From positions 434,001 through 498,000 of the forward strand of contig PEDN01001356.1 in assembly GCA_003864495.1 (NCBI GenBank): DNA of 64,000 nucleotides, in the 5' to 3' direction. This DNA comes from Nemopilema nomurai (lineage: Eukaryota > Cnidaria > Scyphozoa > Rhizostomeae > Rhizostomatidae). A model generated the notes under the pieces. That model had not been told where the DNA came from. It made no database searches and saw only the letters and a program-made list of their open reading frames with translations. Both the position numbers and the translations under genes were made by a program. Of this stretch, positions 42,171 through 54,703 are shown piece by piece. The first letter of the stretch is position 1. Every line of letters starts with the position of its first letter.

Positions 42171-44400
42171 ATTGTAAAAGAAGCGTGCTCCAAAGATTTC
42201 CCCACAGAAAAATCTACGAAATGCAATGAAGCTGAGCCGGTTGAGACGGAAAATGATCAGGAAATGGTACTTCCTGAAGCAGATTTTGACGCGCTTCCCG
42301 CAGCAAGAGACGTATACTGTGAATACGTCATATATAATATAATATTCACGTCACCCGAATCAATGTTGGCAACATGTCGATGGCGACGATTTCTGTCCTC
42401 CACTGCATTCAAGGATTATTGTGTCTGCGTTGCATTTGATGAAGCCCATTGTATAGCACAATGGTATGTGTCAAACTGTATTTTTTAGAGTTATAAAAGT
42501 GCATCTCTCTGGTACATATGGGGCAAAGGCAGTCCATATGAAAGCAACACAACACACTGCAGAAAATGCAATATTTTACCTCCATCTGAGGTGTACAATT
42601 TTGCTCATATTTAAATCTCCATCTGGGCTTCCATTTCCAAAATATAGGGCTTCTCTATTTCAGACCCCCAATGTAATTCCTGCAAGAACTTCCCTTTGAA
42701 AAAACAAGGACAATATTTTGTTTTCAAGAGGGTCTATCACCAAGCGTGAGTTTTCATTAGCAAGATATTTTGTTTAACAACATCTTTTTATCATGCTTGT
42801 AACACAACTAGTTTCAAGACATGGGTGGCAGTTGTCCTTAGAATGTTATCTGTAATAAAATATTGGGTAAAATCTGTGGCTAACATGAACACAAAATTTT
42901 TATTGAAAATCAAAGCCAATAGTTTATCAAATTTAGTATATGTCTGGATTACTACACTTCATCATTTTTAAATCAATTTAATTTGTTCTTAGGGGTCTTA
43001 AAGTTGGCCAACAAGCTCCCTTCAGAAAGTGGTATGGTCAGCTTGGCGAAATCAGATCATTTCTTGATCAATCAGTGAAGCTAGCTGTTTTCACTGCTAC
43101 TGCTTCAAGAGCAGCAAAAGCTGCTATCTATTCAGTTTTAAACTTGGAAAGTTCATCAATGCATGTCATTGAAAAGAGTCCAATGAAGAATAACTTGTTG
43201 TTCTTCAGCAAGTATGTTAGCAATGACACCAAGTTTGAGGTCCTATTTTCAGAGTTGCTGGATGAATTGGCAGAAAAGGGTGTTGAAACAATAAGGACTA
43301 TAATCTTCTGTCAAACAAGAAACCAGTGTGCTCTTATTTGGAGGACATTCCAGCTGAAACTTGGGGAAATGTTGTATGCTGATAGCAGTTCCAATCTTCG
43401 AAGCAGGTTGGTGGAAATGTTTCATGCTGGTACTCCATCTTCTGTCAAGGTGCATGTGCTGAAAGAGGTTGGTGCTGAAAAAAGTTATCTTCGAATTTTA
43501 GTTGTGACAACAGCCTTTGGAATGGGTATCGATTGCAAGCAAGTGCACAGGGTTGTACACTTTGGTCCCGCAAAAAGCATTGAGGCATATATTCAAGAAT
43601 GCGGCAGAGCTGGACGTGATGGACAGATTAGCTTCTGTTATCTACTGTACAATGGATTTCTAACAAGTCATTGTCAGTCTGACATGAAGGAATATGTCAC
43701 AAGTGATAAATGTAGGCGAAAGAATATTGAGAGCATTTTCCCTGGCAGTCATCCCATAGCTACTACTCTTGGTTGTTTGTGCTGTGATGTTTGTCTCTTG
43801 AAATGTTCTTGTACCATCCCATGCTCTGCACAAATCCTTCATTTCTCAAAAAAGGAGGTTGTACCAGTCCCAACAAGAGTGAGATTAGTAACACAGCAGC
43901 AAAAAGATGATCTGCTGATGAGGCTTCTATCATTAAAGAATGTGTTCAAACAAGAGTTCACCACATATCAAGAAAAATCTACACCAAAGGTCATGATGGA
44001 GTTTACAGATTTCCATATCAATCAGATTATGCAGTGCTGCCATCATCTGTTCAATCTCGATGATGTCCTATCAAAAATAGAAATATGGCGAATGAAACAT
44101 GCATCCCTGATTTTCCAGTTATTGAATGAAACGTTTGGTGATATGGAAGTCCCTGATGATTTGAACCCTGATGCAACATCATTTGATCATCTTGAAGATG
44201 AAATTGAAGACCACTGGCTTGACATAAGGGATGATTCTGATATTATGTCATTTGGTGATGTGGATGTTGGTGAAATTGACAGAGCCATTGAATCAATTGA
44301 CCAGTCTGGGACTCAAGATCATTCATTGGGATCTATCATTGATTACCATGGGGTGAAACCTTTCATTCATGATGAAAATGCTGAGCCAATGCAGGTATAA
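42171..44400 (+). CDS. RecQ-type helicase without its Walker A region (two exons seen)
   Basis: Exon 42171-42463 begins after a clean acceptor and carries YNIIFTSPESML and VAFDEAHCIAQW (motif II, DEAH). A GTATGT donor splits the next Trp codon. The exon at 42993 restores it and continues PFRKWYGQLGEIRS, then VFTATAS (motif III), then IIFCQTRNQC (IV). VVTTAFGMGIDCK (V) and QECGRAGRDGQ (VI, with arginine fingers) follow, then a Cys-rich CLCCDVCLLKCSC and an acidic C terminus. The frame is open to TAA 44400. Motifs 0, I (GKT) and Ia are absent from the region upstream, where THAP sequence lies instead. As read it cannot bind ATP, unless earlier exons are missing or unrecognised. RecQ-like helicases occur in some DNA transposons, so a transposon origin is possible. 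Confidence 0.8.
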
Positions 44401-46618
44401 GTGACGTCTAAAAAAAACTAGAAAATATCCAAAAAATTTCCAATGACCAAAAAAAACAATGAGAAATCTTATAGTGACACTCATCCATTGGAAGGAATCA
44501 GTCTTACACCCATGCTCTCTTTCATTTAATCCTTATGCAAGTCAGGTTCATTAGACTAAAACCAGGGGAGTGTCAATTTTGAGATCATTTATAATGAGGT
44601 AGGATTCTATCTGAAACGATCATTAAGTTTCAGCTTCAAACAGGGTAAGTTTCAAACCCTACAAGTCAAGTGACATAATTGATTTTGTCAGGGACATCAA
44701 ATAATTATGAGGCCCTATGTATAAGCTGTATAAATGTCTTTGTAGATATGTAAATGCTGACACACACACCTTCTTTTAGTGTGCTGCTTGATGTTGTACA
44801 GAAACCTTTGTAAGAATGTTAACCTTTTCATGCCTTGCAACTATGGTCATTTGGAAACAACAATTTCTAAGAAGTTGAAACAGCACAACTCAGATATGTT
44901 AAATTGTTCTCTTTACTATTTGAGAGCACATAATTGTTATGTTTCAGATCAAGTTTCAGTTGTTCCAGGTATTAAAGGTTGACAAACTTCTAGTATTTGT
45001 TTAATCTTTATCACATATTGATACCTATGGAACTAATGCTAAGTTGAAGATAGAAGTGAACATTCAAAGTTTAGAAATGTATTTGAAAAAAAGATACTGT
45101 ATTTAGTGACAATTTTATCACAGGTCGTGTAATTATTATTTTTTCAATTCCTTTTGTTCCTTATATTGCAATGCCTGACCCTGCCAAGAGTAATATGCCG
45201 GATGTTGTGATTTTCCTTGCATGTGCATAAGGCAATATAAAAATCCTGCAAATATTTGTTTTGTTTAGACTGCAGGACTTTAAATAAAATACAAGAAAAC
45301 ATACAATGTGCAATGTCTCACACACATCAATTAGCTTAATTCTAACACAACTTATATGTGAACTACATAAAATCAAAGTCAGGAAAACATTGGAATCATA
45401 CAGTCACTGAATGGAGGAGGGCTAAAAATAGACAGCTCTAGGGATACATACAAGTCAAATCCATGTTCTATTGTTAAGTGAGAATGGTTTGCCATCAGCA
45501 AAAGTTTTTCAGTGGAATGTTTCCAATTTTCCTGGGCTCTGAAAATCTGTCTTAAAATATTTGAAATGCTTTTACAAACTTAAAACTTGCAAAAAAGGGA
45601 TGTTCTCATGTCCTATTGTACTAATTCAGATCTTCTTTTTGTTAACAAAATCAGCCACCCACACAGCCACCCCCATCCCCAGTTTCATGCAAAACTTGAA
45701 TTCCCCTCTAGAAATTTGTGAACCAGAAAACAAAAAATAGTTATGAGACATAATTCCAATTACTATTCACAAAATCAGATGTGCAGAAAGAAGCAGAGGT
45801 GTAGTCCTGCTTCAACATATATTCCAAGCATTAAGTAACTGCAAATCAATACATTTATCTTCCATGAACATGGACTCAACTGATAACTTATATTATACCT
45901 TCAAAACAAAAGTTATTTGAATAAGGACAGAAAATGAAAGGCCTATATGTCAAGCAAATACCAATACTTGCAATCCTTTCAAATAAATGTGATCTTTTCC
46001 TCCCTCATTAACAAAATTGTGCTATAAAACTTTTGATATCCTTTTTTATCAAGACAACTTTTTGATAGCCTTCTCTACAATGGCACCATACACACTCCTC
46101 CCATTTCCAAATGCCTCCATGTTTGTTATCTATAGTTAAATATTTAGATTTATATTTGCGAAGTTAATTTTATACATCAACCTGTAGCCAAAGCTGTTTT
46201 AGTCAACACAGTTTTTCTATAACATCAAAACCTAATTTTTAATAAAAGTAAATGTGGGGAAGGCTCAAGGTCATCTGCTCTCCACCATGGATGAAACTTT
46301 TTACAGTAACTTTTTTTGGTGACACTTTTACTTTCACAGTTTTACAGTAAATTTGATAAGCAAAGACAAACACCAAACAACACCATAAGAAATTACAACA
46401 GAACACAGAGATAGAGAACTGAAAAAAGTGAAAGAGATAGCTACACAGCTGCGAAAATCCCTGGACCCCTGTTTTCAACAAAACAGCCCTTGAACAAAAT
46501 TTTCCTGAATATCAGCAAGGGAAAATTCCTTCTTAGCAAGAACAAACATACTTTGCAGTCCAGTTTCATTGTCATTTGGAAAGTGACTTCAAAATGGAAA
46601 ATATTGAAAGAACATAAC
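44401..46618. other. convergent intergenic region; nothing coding recognised
   Basis: It lies between the 3' ends of the plus-strand RecQ gene and the minus-strand DUF6589 gene. Short frames (for example 44779-44982) have no domain. There is no RNA gene, tandem array or inverted terminus that I can support. Confidence 0.5.
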
Positions 46619-49600
46619 TCAGCGACCAGCTTTGTTCAATTTTGCAAGACTTTTGTGATCCTGTATCCACTTGTACATTGCATGGATGTCAAAATCTTCT
46701 AGTAAGCTTGGCTTCACACCTGCATATGGGCTATACTTTCTTCCAGGAATGACCTGAAGTGCAGAATTCTTTATCAATTCCCCAACTATTTTCTTCAAGT
46801 CTCCTGAAATGTTAGCTTTGATGTGCTTTCCAGATCTTCGTAGAACATTGCAGCTGGAGTCAAAGTTCTCCAACATCTTCTTGTTCACTGTGAGTGCCTT
46901 GCAGAATCTGTCAACAGCCCTTGTGTTTGTTGCATTTGGCCCAAGGTTCCTGATAACACTCTTCAACAAGTTGTTGTAGTGCTCCATAGCTAGATCCAGG
47001 GGTATGTTTCCTCCACGACCATGTCTACTCTTGCTGAACCTGTTCCAAATCAAAGAATGGGCATCTCTTTCCGATAGGATAGCATAAACCTGGAACAACA
47101 AGTAGAGACCCTCAAGTGCATATTTCCTGCTGCGGGCACCATCTTGTTTCATATAAAGTAGCATGAACTTCCAACATCGAACAACTCTTAGTCCATCACC
47201 CTCGGAGACAGCATCAAAAAAATTCATGATCACCATGCCAATATCGAGCAAGGCACATTGATAATTGAACATGTCATCCTTAACAATAGCAGATGTATTA
47301 GGAGCTTCTTTGTGGAGTCCATGCATCTTTTCGTGTTCAATTCTTCTTTTCCCGTCAAATTTGAAGGTTTGTAAACAGCCATGTTTTCTGCATAGATACA
47401 TTCCATCATCATCTTTCACATTTGTTGCCAGTAGCCAGTCTTCATATATTTGTCGATTAACAATGCTTGCATTGCGCTCCTTCCTGATGATGAAATTATC
47501 TACAACTTTGGCTGACAGGCTGTCTAACAACTCTTTCTTTTCTTTGATGCTCATCATTGATACATTATCAAGAACTGTATTTTGATCAGGTTCATCATCA
47601 ACATCCTTGATTCCAAGTATCTCGCAATAAGCAGCAAGAACACGTGCAGTGACTTCCAAAATGAAGAACTGTTTGCAACCTTCTACCTTCTGGCTTACAT
47701 CACTTCTGACATTGCGTATTTTGATAAACACTTTGTCTGCAAACATGGTACATTTGTCTGAGCTTGACTTTGGAGAATATAGATGGTCAAATGCAACCTG
47801 GAAAAACAATTCATGAGCATAAAGATACCCCAAACAGTAGAGATTTTCAACACATTTTCAAACATATGTTTATTAAAAGTCTCAGAAGTTGATTCCTGAA
47901 ATCAACATATCATATGAGATGAAAATGTGCTCTTGATAAAAATGAAGTGCAAAAGACAAATGAAATACAATCTCCTAACTTTCGGCATTAATACTTGAAG
48001 ATTGGCTTTAAATTTAATCTGCATTATCTGCATAAATAGAATATCCTGAGTAATTGGTCTCCCAAAAATAATTCATTCCTCTAGAATTAGGGCTGTATGA
48101 TCAATACATACCTGTAAAAATTTCATCCCAGCATGGAAGTCAGCAACTTCAAGGTGCAACCCATCAAAGCCTTTCCTTTTGTGTGAAACCATTTGCAAGC
48201 TGCAAAAGGCAACTTACACCACGTTCAACAGTAAGCTGGTCCCCAACAACACCTTGCTCTACAAACTCTGTTGGATTTGTACTGTCATTGCATGGAGCAT
48301 AGTCATGCAGCTTAGTCATGACCTTCTGCATTCCACTGGTATCATTTTGATCTTCATAAATCATCTCAGCAAACACCTTGGAACAAAGAGAGGGAATGTG
48401 TTGTTTGCATTTTATTACATCAAGTTACATCTAAAACACAACACTGCACATTATTAGAAAAGACTGTAGTTAAAAATTTCTCAACAGAACTCGATTTTAT
48501 CATTTAAGCAAAAATAAATCTTGATGGTTTCTAGATAAATAGCAAAAAACTTTCTTACAATGATTAAAACAATTTGTTGAAAAGCTGTAATGATACTATA
48601 AAACTACTGAATCATATAAATATAAATAAATATATAATAGCTCCCTCAATAAATTTGTATTAAAATATTGAATATAAGCTCAAAAAATATATCTATGTAC
48701 TTTAATTTTTTAAATCTTAAATATCTACCAGCTGTGGTGGTGCACCTCTGTACATCACTTATGATTTAACCAACTGAAGTGAAAATAAAATGATTCACAA
48801 AAAATGAATACTTACAGAACTAGTTGGCATGGCCATTTTTGAGGAATATTGATGCACTATGTGGTTATTTGCAACCTTTTCCAATTGTTTTAAACATTTT
48901 ATATTCTCCACAGCCAAACGACCACAAAGTGCTATGTAATTCAAGCGTTGCTGGTTGTGCTCCATACTGCTTGGTATACAAAGACCATTCTCTAACTTGG
49001 CCAGATTTTTTATTGAAGGCTTTTGTGAGTGCAAGCCATCTCCCAAAATCCGGTTCTCTGTAATCATGAGCCCTACCCAATTCACAATTTTCTTTTGATT
49101 CTCAGCTGTCATTTGGTGAGGTTCAGAGCTGAAGTTGAAATTGTCAATGATCAGTTTTTCACCATTTCCCCCTCATTTGAAATCTTCTCTACAATGTCTC
49201 GCAAATGATCCCTCCCATACTCATCCAATTTCTTGTATAAGAATGTGTGAGAAACAGCCAGCCTTAGTGCACTCAGCCGCAACAAAGTTGCCTATTCAGA
49301 AAAAAGTGTATTATAATTGTATGCAAGTAACAATCAAGTAATGGGAACAATAAAACAACTATAAACATCAGTAATAAAACAACCCAGTGACCTACAGCAC
49401 ATATATGACCAGCAACACAAAACAATATTATACTGAGTAGTTAGCAATAAAAAAATTAAACAATTGGATATAATGGATAACAGATGTAATTGAAAGATAA
49501 GGAGATGACAGTGTAACATGTGGGAAAGGTTAATTGTTTCGAAATTTTACTATTTAAGTGCAAGGTGAATATTCTTCAAAATTTTTAACTTTTCTTTTTA

Positions 49601-50924
49601 TCTAAAATTGTTTCGGACAAAAATTTTGTTTGCTAACTGTAACCAACTAGATAGATCATTTTTGCACTTTTGTTTCCATCTTCAGAGCAACTGACAATAA
49701 ATATATATACATATATAGGCAACAGCTTTAATTTTACTGTCTATAGATTTGTTATACTTTCTCCCTTGAGTTAAAAAAACGAATTACTCACCATAAAGCC
49801 AGAATGTTGCATCATCATGGAAATGATCAATTGGACTGCAGTCATCCGCTTGGATCTATTTATGAGACATACTGCTGCTGCCATGCCTACGGCTGGGGTG
49901 AAAAACAAGTCATCCTCCTTTCTTTTTGAGCTCCGCCAACACATGGTCATCAGGACAGACCTAGATAAAGGCATTTGTTGCTTCAGTTCTTTATCTAGTT
50001 TGTCAAACGTGAAACCAAGCATGTCGTCTTTGCCAGTGAGACGTAAGCAGTTTCTTGCTGTGTAGATTCCATCGGCTCTCTTCAGCTTAGAAGGACTATT
50101 TCTCAAGATTTTCGCAGAACGGATCGAAGATCCAGGCTTTTCTTTGGTAGGGAGACAGTACTGCACACACTCTTTGTCCACTTCTTTGCAAAAGGCTTCA
50201 ATGATGTGAGCACGTAAGCTAGGATGCTTCCAAACAGCATATGCCAGCTGCTTGTAAGTGCCACGACAAAGCATCGCACCCACTGAGATCAGATCTTTGG
50301 CAGATTCTTCTCTCTTGTTTTTGACTTCCAGCAAACTTTGACTGACACAGTGGTTACATCTTCCTTGCCTGGTGGAAGTATTTTACAATCAGTTGTCGAC
50401 GCCACAACAACCGGCAAGAGTGACTTTGACTCAAAATGCTGTGCAAGACCTTCCAAGGCTGGACGCTTTGCTCCGACAGGAGTGCTGGTGACTGTTATAG
50501 ATGGACTTGTACAGATGTCGTGGTTCACAGAGACAGGCCCCGCAATTGTACCATCAGGACTTTCTGCTTGTAATATCGCCACTGCCGTGAGACTAGGTTT
50601 TTGAATCTTGCTGTTAGAAAACAAGGCTCTTTTTGTCATTCTAGATTTGACAGGAAAGCCGCAGCGATTAGCACCATCGATATAATGTTTTGCTGCTTGA
50701 TCCGCTAGAACGTTTACCTTTTTCCGTGCAGAATCTAACTTTTGCAGCAACCTGAGACACTCACGACAAATGTACCGCGATTCCGGCCTAAATTCTACAA
50801 CAACATCAAGCTCCTGCAACGCGTTTGCAACATTGAACTTACTCTTAGGGCCAACCACCAAATTAAAATCAGGACAATTATCCGTTTTGGATAGTGTTTT
50901 AAAGCAAAGAATGCAAGACATCAT
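46619..50924 (-). CDS. DUF6589-family protein (four exons), possible transposase
   Basis: Minus-strand exons are 50924-49792, 49291-48816, 48376-48112 and 47797-46619, about 1017 residues. Each has good GT..AG borders. Exon 1 opens MMSCILCFKTLSK, and C-x2-C pairs recur at YICRECLRLL, suggesting an N-terminal zinc-binding module. MLCRGTYKQLAYAVW and MTAVQLIISMMMQHSGF follow. Exon 3 carries the DUF6589 signature VVGDQLTVERG and, after a slip, LEVADFHAGM. Exon 4 contains LPLDLAMEHYNNLLK-type sequence with an acidic residue near the end (GGNIPLDLAMEHYNN). A GD...E...DFH...E pattern is compatible with a DDE nuclease, but this is inference. One-base slips lie near 50300, 49165 (A5 run) and 48180. 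No flanking TIRs were found. Confidence 0.75.
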
Positions 50925-51652
50925 TGATTACTGTTTGAATGCTGTTTGATAGGATACATCATTGGATACTGTTTGAATGCCTCGTGAAATCGAAGAATAA
51001 ATTTAACTGCGCGCGATCCATGCGGTTAATTTTTTTGGAAACGAGGTCATGATTTTGCTGACTCAGGGAACAAGCCTTTTGACTTTAATTCGCAGACTCT
51101 ACTCTTCGGGATAGAAGTGTCTGAGGCTGCGCGCAGGCTATCCTATTCTTATGCACTCAACCAATTGAAGCCGTAGATGAATTATCTAAAGAACAAAAAT
51201 GTTAAAAAACTGTTAAAAATCAGAACTAGTTCATATTCTGCTGGTTAAACTTTTTCACTGCATCACTTTTTAGATCTGATCTGAAAACGTCAGTGGCAGA
51301 AGAGCCCAAGTTCATTGTGTTTGCAGTATGCGAGCACACTCTCACTCCACTTTTATACCATATATATAAAACGACATCTCCTCCTCTTTTATGCATATGG
51401 CATAAATGTAGAATGCGCAATCAAGACCTATGAGGACAATTTCTTGCGTACACTGCTCATAAGGAACTAAATGGCGGGAACTGGTTTCATTGAAGCACAT
51501 TGTGATTTGATGATCGAAGCGCTGCACAAATTTAGTTGAAGCGGGGACATTTTTACACTACGAAATGTCCAGCATAGCAAGTTTTTCCTGTCTCTTATTT
51601 TCATGTCTGTTATTTTCTTAGATTAAGTCCAGGAATGACCATATTTAGAAAC

Positions 51653-52153
51653 TTAAAAGGAAAAAATATGTTTTGGTTGTAACTGTTTGCATAGCTTAAA
51701 AGTGTGCAACCAACTGAATAACGCAAAAGCGATTTTTAGTTCACTGAGCAGGTGTTCGCTTGGTTGAAACTGGCAATCAGCAATCATATCCCGCATGGTT
51801 TTTGGATAGCATTCATTTTGGCACAACTCATCTTTGGTTTTCTTGACAAGATCAAATATAACAGTTGACATAAGTTCGCATGTTGCGCTTCCGTCAGCTT
51901 CCTTGGTGCTTCTCTCGCCATCTTTTGCTTTTGCTCTGGTGTGTCGATTTAGGCCGCCTTTTGTCTTGTAACATTTATCGCATTTACCGCAAGTAAAATA
52001 CACTGAAACCTCTTGAATGTTCAAGTCCTCTTCCACAGCGCTAGTATCTTCCTGGAACATTTGATCCAACAGTTCTTCATCCAACATTTCAACGAAAATT
52101 TCTGGATTTTCTTCTCTGACGTGTGCATCTGCCATTATGAGGCAACAGAACAT
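51653..52153 (-). CDS. acidic protein with one C2H2-like zinc finger
   Basis: The likely start is the internal ATG at 52135 (MADAHVREENPEIF). An acidic region (MLDEELLDQMFQEDTSAVEEDL) is followed by YFTCGKCDKCYKTKGGLNRHTRAKA. That is a C2H2-like finger with C-x2-C and one clear His; the second His is not in the usual place. The C-terminal half (CYPKTMRDMIADCQFQPSEHLLSEL) resembles a segment I recall downstream of such fingers in cnidarian proteins. It may be a first exon. It lies upstream of, and on the same strand as, the DUF6589 gene. Bases 50925-51652 between them contain no supported gene. Confidence 0.5.
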   Translation of the reverse strand: MFCCLIMADAHVREENPEIFVEMLDEELLDQMFQEDTSAVEEDLNIQEVSVYFTCGKCDKCYKTKGGLNRHTRAKAKDGERSTKEADGSATCELMSTVIFDLVKKTKDELCQNECYPKTMRDMIADCQFQPSEHLLSELKIAFALFSWLHTFKLCKQLQPKHIFSF

Positions 52154-52656
52154 TTCATCTTGTCCCCTTACTTAGATCACGTGATAAAAATAAATTTGAT
52201 TTTAAGTTCCCTTGGAGAACAAAAGAACAGAACAATAGGCTTCCAGACCAGAGTTTTTTCTATTGACTATGGTCTTTTATACCCAAATACAGCTGCGGGA
52301 GGATGGAAAAATTGTTGGCCATTTTTATAAAGGGTATAGTTTCAAGAAAAGGAGGAATATAAAAAACCTGAGACAAACTTTGGTAGCTTAGGATCTGTAC
52401 TTTCTGCTGCTAGTATAAGTCAGATTTTGTTACCTCAAACGCAAGGGTACAAAATAGCTTTTGAAGGTGGTACACTTTTTGAGCAATAAATTTGCATGGA
52501 AAATAACATTTAACATTATTTGCCAATAATTTTTATTTGGCTAGATACGCCATAATCTTGTGCATCGAATGATTTATAGTTTCCCAAGATTCCTTGAACA
52601 GCTTGGCCTTTAGGAAGGAAAAACCAATGTTCGTGTTGAAAACGTTTACGATAACC
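52154..52656. other. no gene recognised
   Basis: AT-rich spacer leading into the dispersed repeat, with no domain or structured element seen. Confidence 0.4.
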
Positions 52657-54703
52657 TTAAAATGATCAAAAATTCTACACAATTAAAGCAGTCCAACTTT
52701 GCAAAAATTTTTTGACTCATCTCCTAAAAATTAGAAATTGCTATCTCAAATACAGAAATGTCTTCAGAGCTGCATCAAAGAGAACGTGCTACAGTTGTGC
52801 TTTCTACAAAACACTGTTTCCAACAAGGGAAAGCGGTGCGCTCAACTTCTCAAAGAAGCCAAATGAGACCTTGCAGAAGAGGATTATATCCAAAAGAGTA
52901 AGCCTTAGAGTTAATTATGCCATGTATTTCTTTTTATATGATTTATCTTTAGTTTTTCAGTTAAAAACAGATTATCAATAAGATATTTGTGAAAAAAAAT
53001 TTGAATTGTACCTTAACTTTTCTGTTTGTCTACCTGTGAATTGTTTATTTTCCAAGCTTTATACTAAGGACAATATGGAAAAAATTCATGGAAAAAACAA
53101 AACGTTCAAGGAAGGGAATTAGAATAAGAATAATTTGTAAGACTCCCATTTGGAGTAGTTTTCATCATGTTGTGCAAATTTCTTAGACGTTATACTAGCA
53201 GATCGTTTTGTGAGCAGTTTTCACTTTCAAGATTTTCTAGTTTCTGATCTAACCGTTTTTAGATAAACGCGTTGCACCAATGGCAGAGCACATGCTATTT
53301 TTTGTTTGCCAAGAGACACAAGAACGGTTTTTCGGTGGACACACTGTGTACACCAGGTTTTGGCCAAAGTTTTATGGGTGTCGAGCCAACAAAACATTCG
53401 CCATCTGGTAAAGGCGTTTTGGCCTTATTTCTGAAGGATTTCAAGGGTATGCAACTTTTAAGAAATAGTCGTTTCCTTACTGATACTTTGAAAGCTGTTT
53501 TATTACCTAGGCGATTTCGCTGTGACAGTTAGCTTGCATTGCACTTTTTCGTACAGTACGTTTTTTCATGAAGCAAAATTTTTTATCATAGAGCGTAATG
53601 CCTACTTAATTTAAAGCAGTTTAAAAGAACTGTGATTGAGAAAAATTCGTATTGTAGTTATAGGAGGAGTAGTCACGAGTTTTTTGGTAAGAGTAGGAGC
53701 GTAGGCTCTGATGAAATTTATTATGGAAAATTGATAGAACTGTGTTTTTTTTGCGTTCACTCTGCGATTTGATTAAAGCAGTTTCCGGATCAGTTCAAGT
53801 CAATACAGTTATACGTAGAAAATTCGTATTGAAGTTATTCTGTTTAAAATTTAAAGCATGGTGCTCTACAATCAATCGCAGAGCAGACCAGAAAGGTAGT
53901 TACTTGTTATTGACTTACTCTAAAACGACACACAGCTATTTGGTTTGTAGAGCAGGTCTTATAATAGCGTGAAATACAGACGAGCAACTTAAAGCTGTGA
54001 ACGCAGTAAGCAAAGGACCACAGTAATCTCCAACACATTGTCTCTTCCTAATCTTTTTACCTGATGAAGATTTATGTTCGAATTGTCGTTCTTTCATTCG
54101 TGTACCAAGTCGTTTTTTAATTGAATTGAATTCTGGTAATAACGCGCACAACACTTGGAACTACGTTGATTGTCATGTTGGTATAAATTTTTAATGAATC
54201 TCTCAAATGGTGTTGTTATCGCACTAACAACTTCTTTGCGACTCTCCTTCACCTTTACCACTTCACTAAGCCATTTACTGGTATATAAGTTTTGAAATCA
54301 ATACAGAATACCAAAAAGTTATTATTTTGTACTTTTTCCCTTTATTTATGGAAAGATTTATGTTCGCTACTTGTTTACTATTTGTTTAATACTTGTTTAA
54401 GGAGAGGAAAATGAGTTAGATGTGGATTAGGATATTGTTGAGAGCGCCGAAAATGTTTGACATGAAAGCGTTTGACATTTATAGGGAACAAGGGATATGG
54501 TCTTTATTTGACTAAACATTTATTCGTACAAAGTACAAGCTTGTTCTTTGTCCATTTCAATCGTAATCCTTTCTCAAAAAAATAGCTGTGACTCAGTTTA
54601 AGACACGGACGGCTCTCAGAACCCTCTTTGACGTTGTTAAAAGCAAACTTGCTGAACTTTAAGTTTTCTATTTTCGGTTCTAGTTTTCATGTTCAAAGTA
54701 TTT
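52657..54703 (+). repeat. ~2-kb dispersed repeat, copy 2
   Basis: Same orientation as 940-2694, beginning TTAAAATGATCAAAAATT and ending GTTCAAAGTATTT. Extra sequence is present at about 53375-53560 and 53660-53820. The frame from 53280 (MAEHMLFFVCQETQERFFG, then HTVYTRFWPKFYGCRANKT) is longer than in copy 1. The FPTRESGALNFSKKPNE segment near 52825 is shared. Confidence 0.85.
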
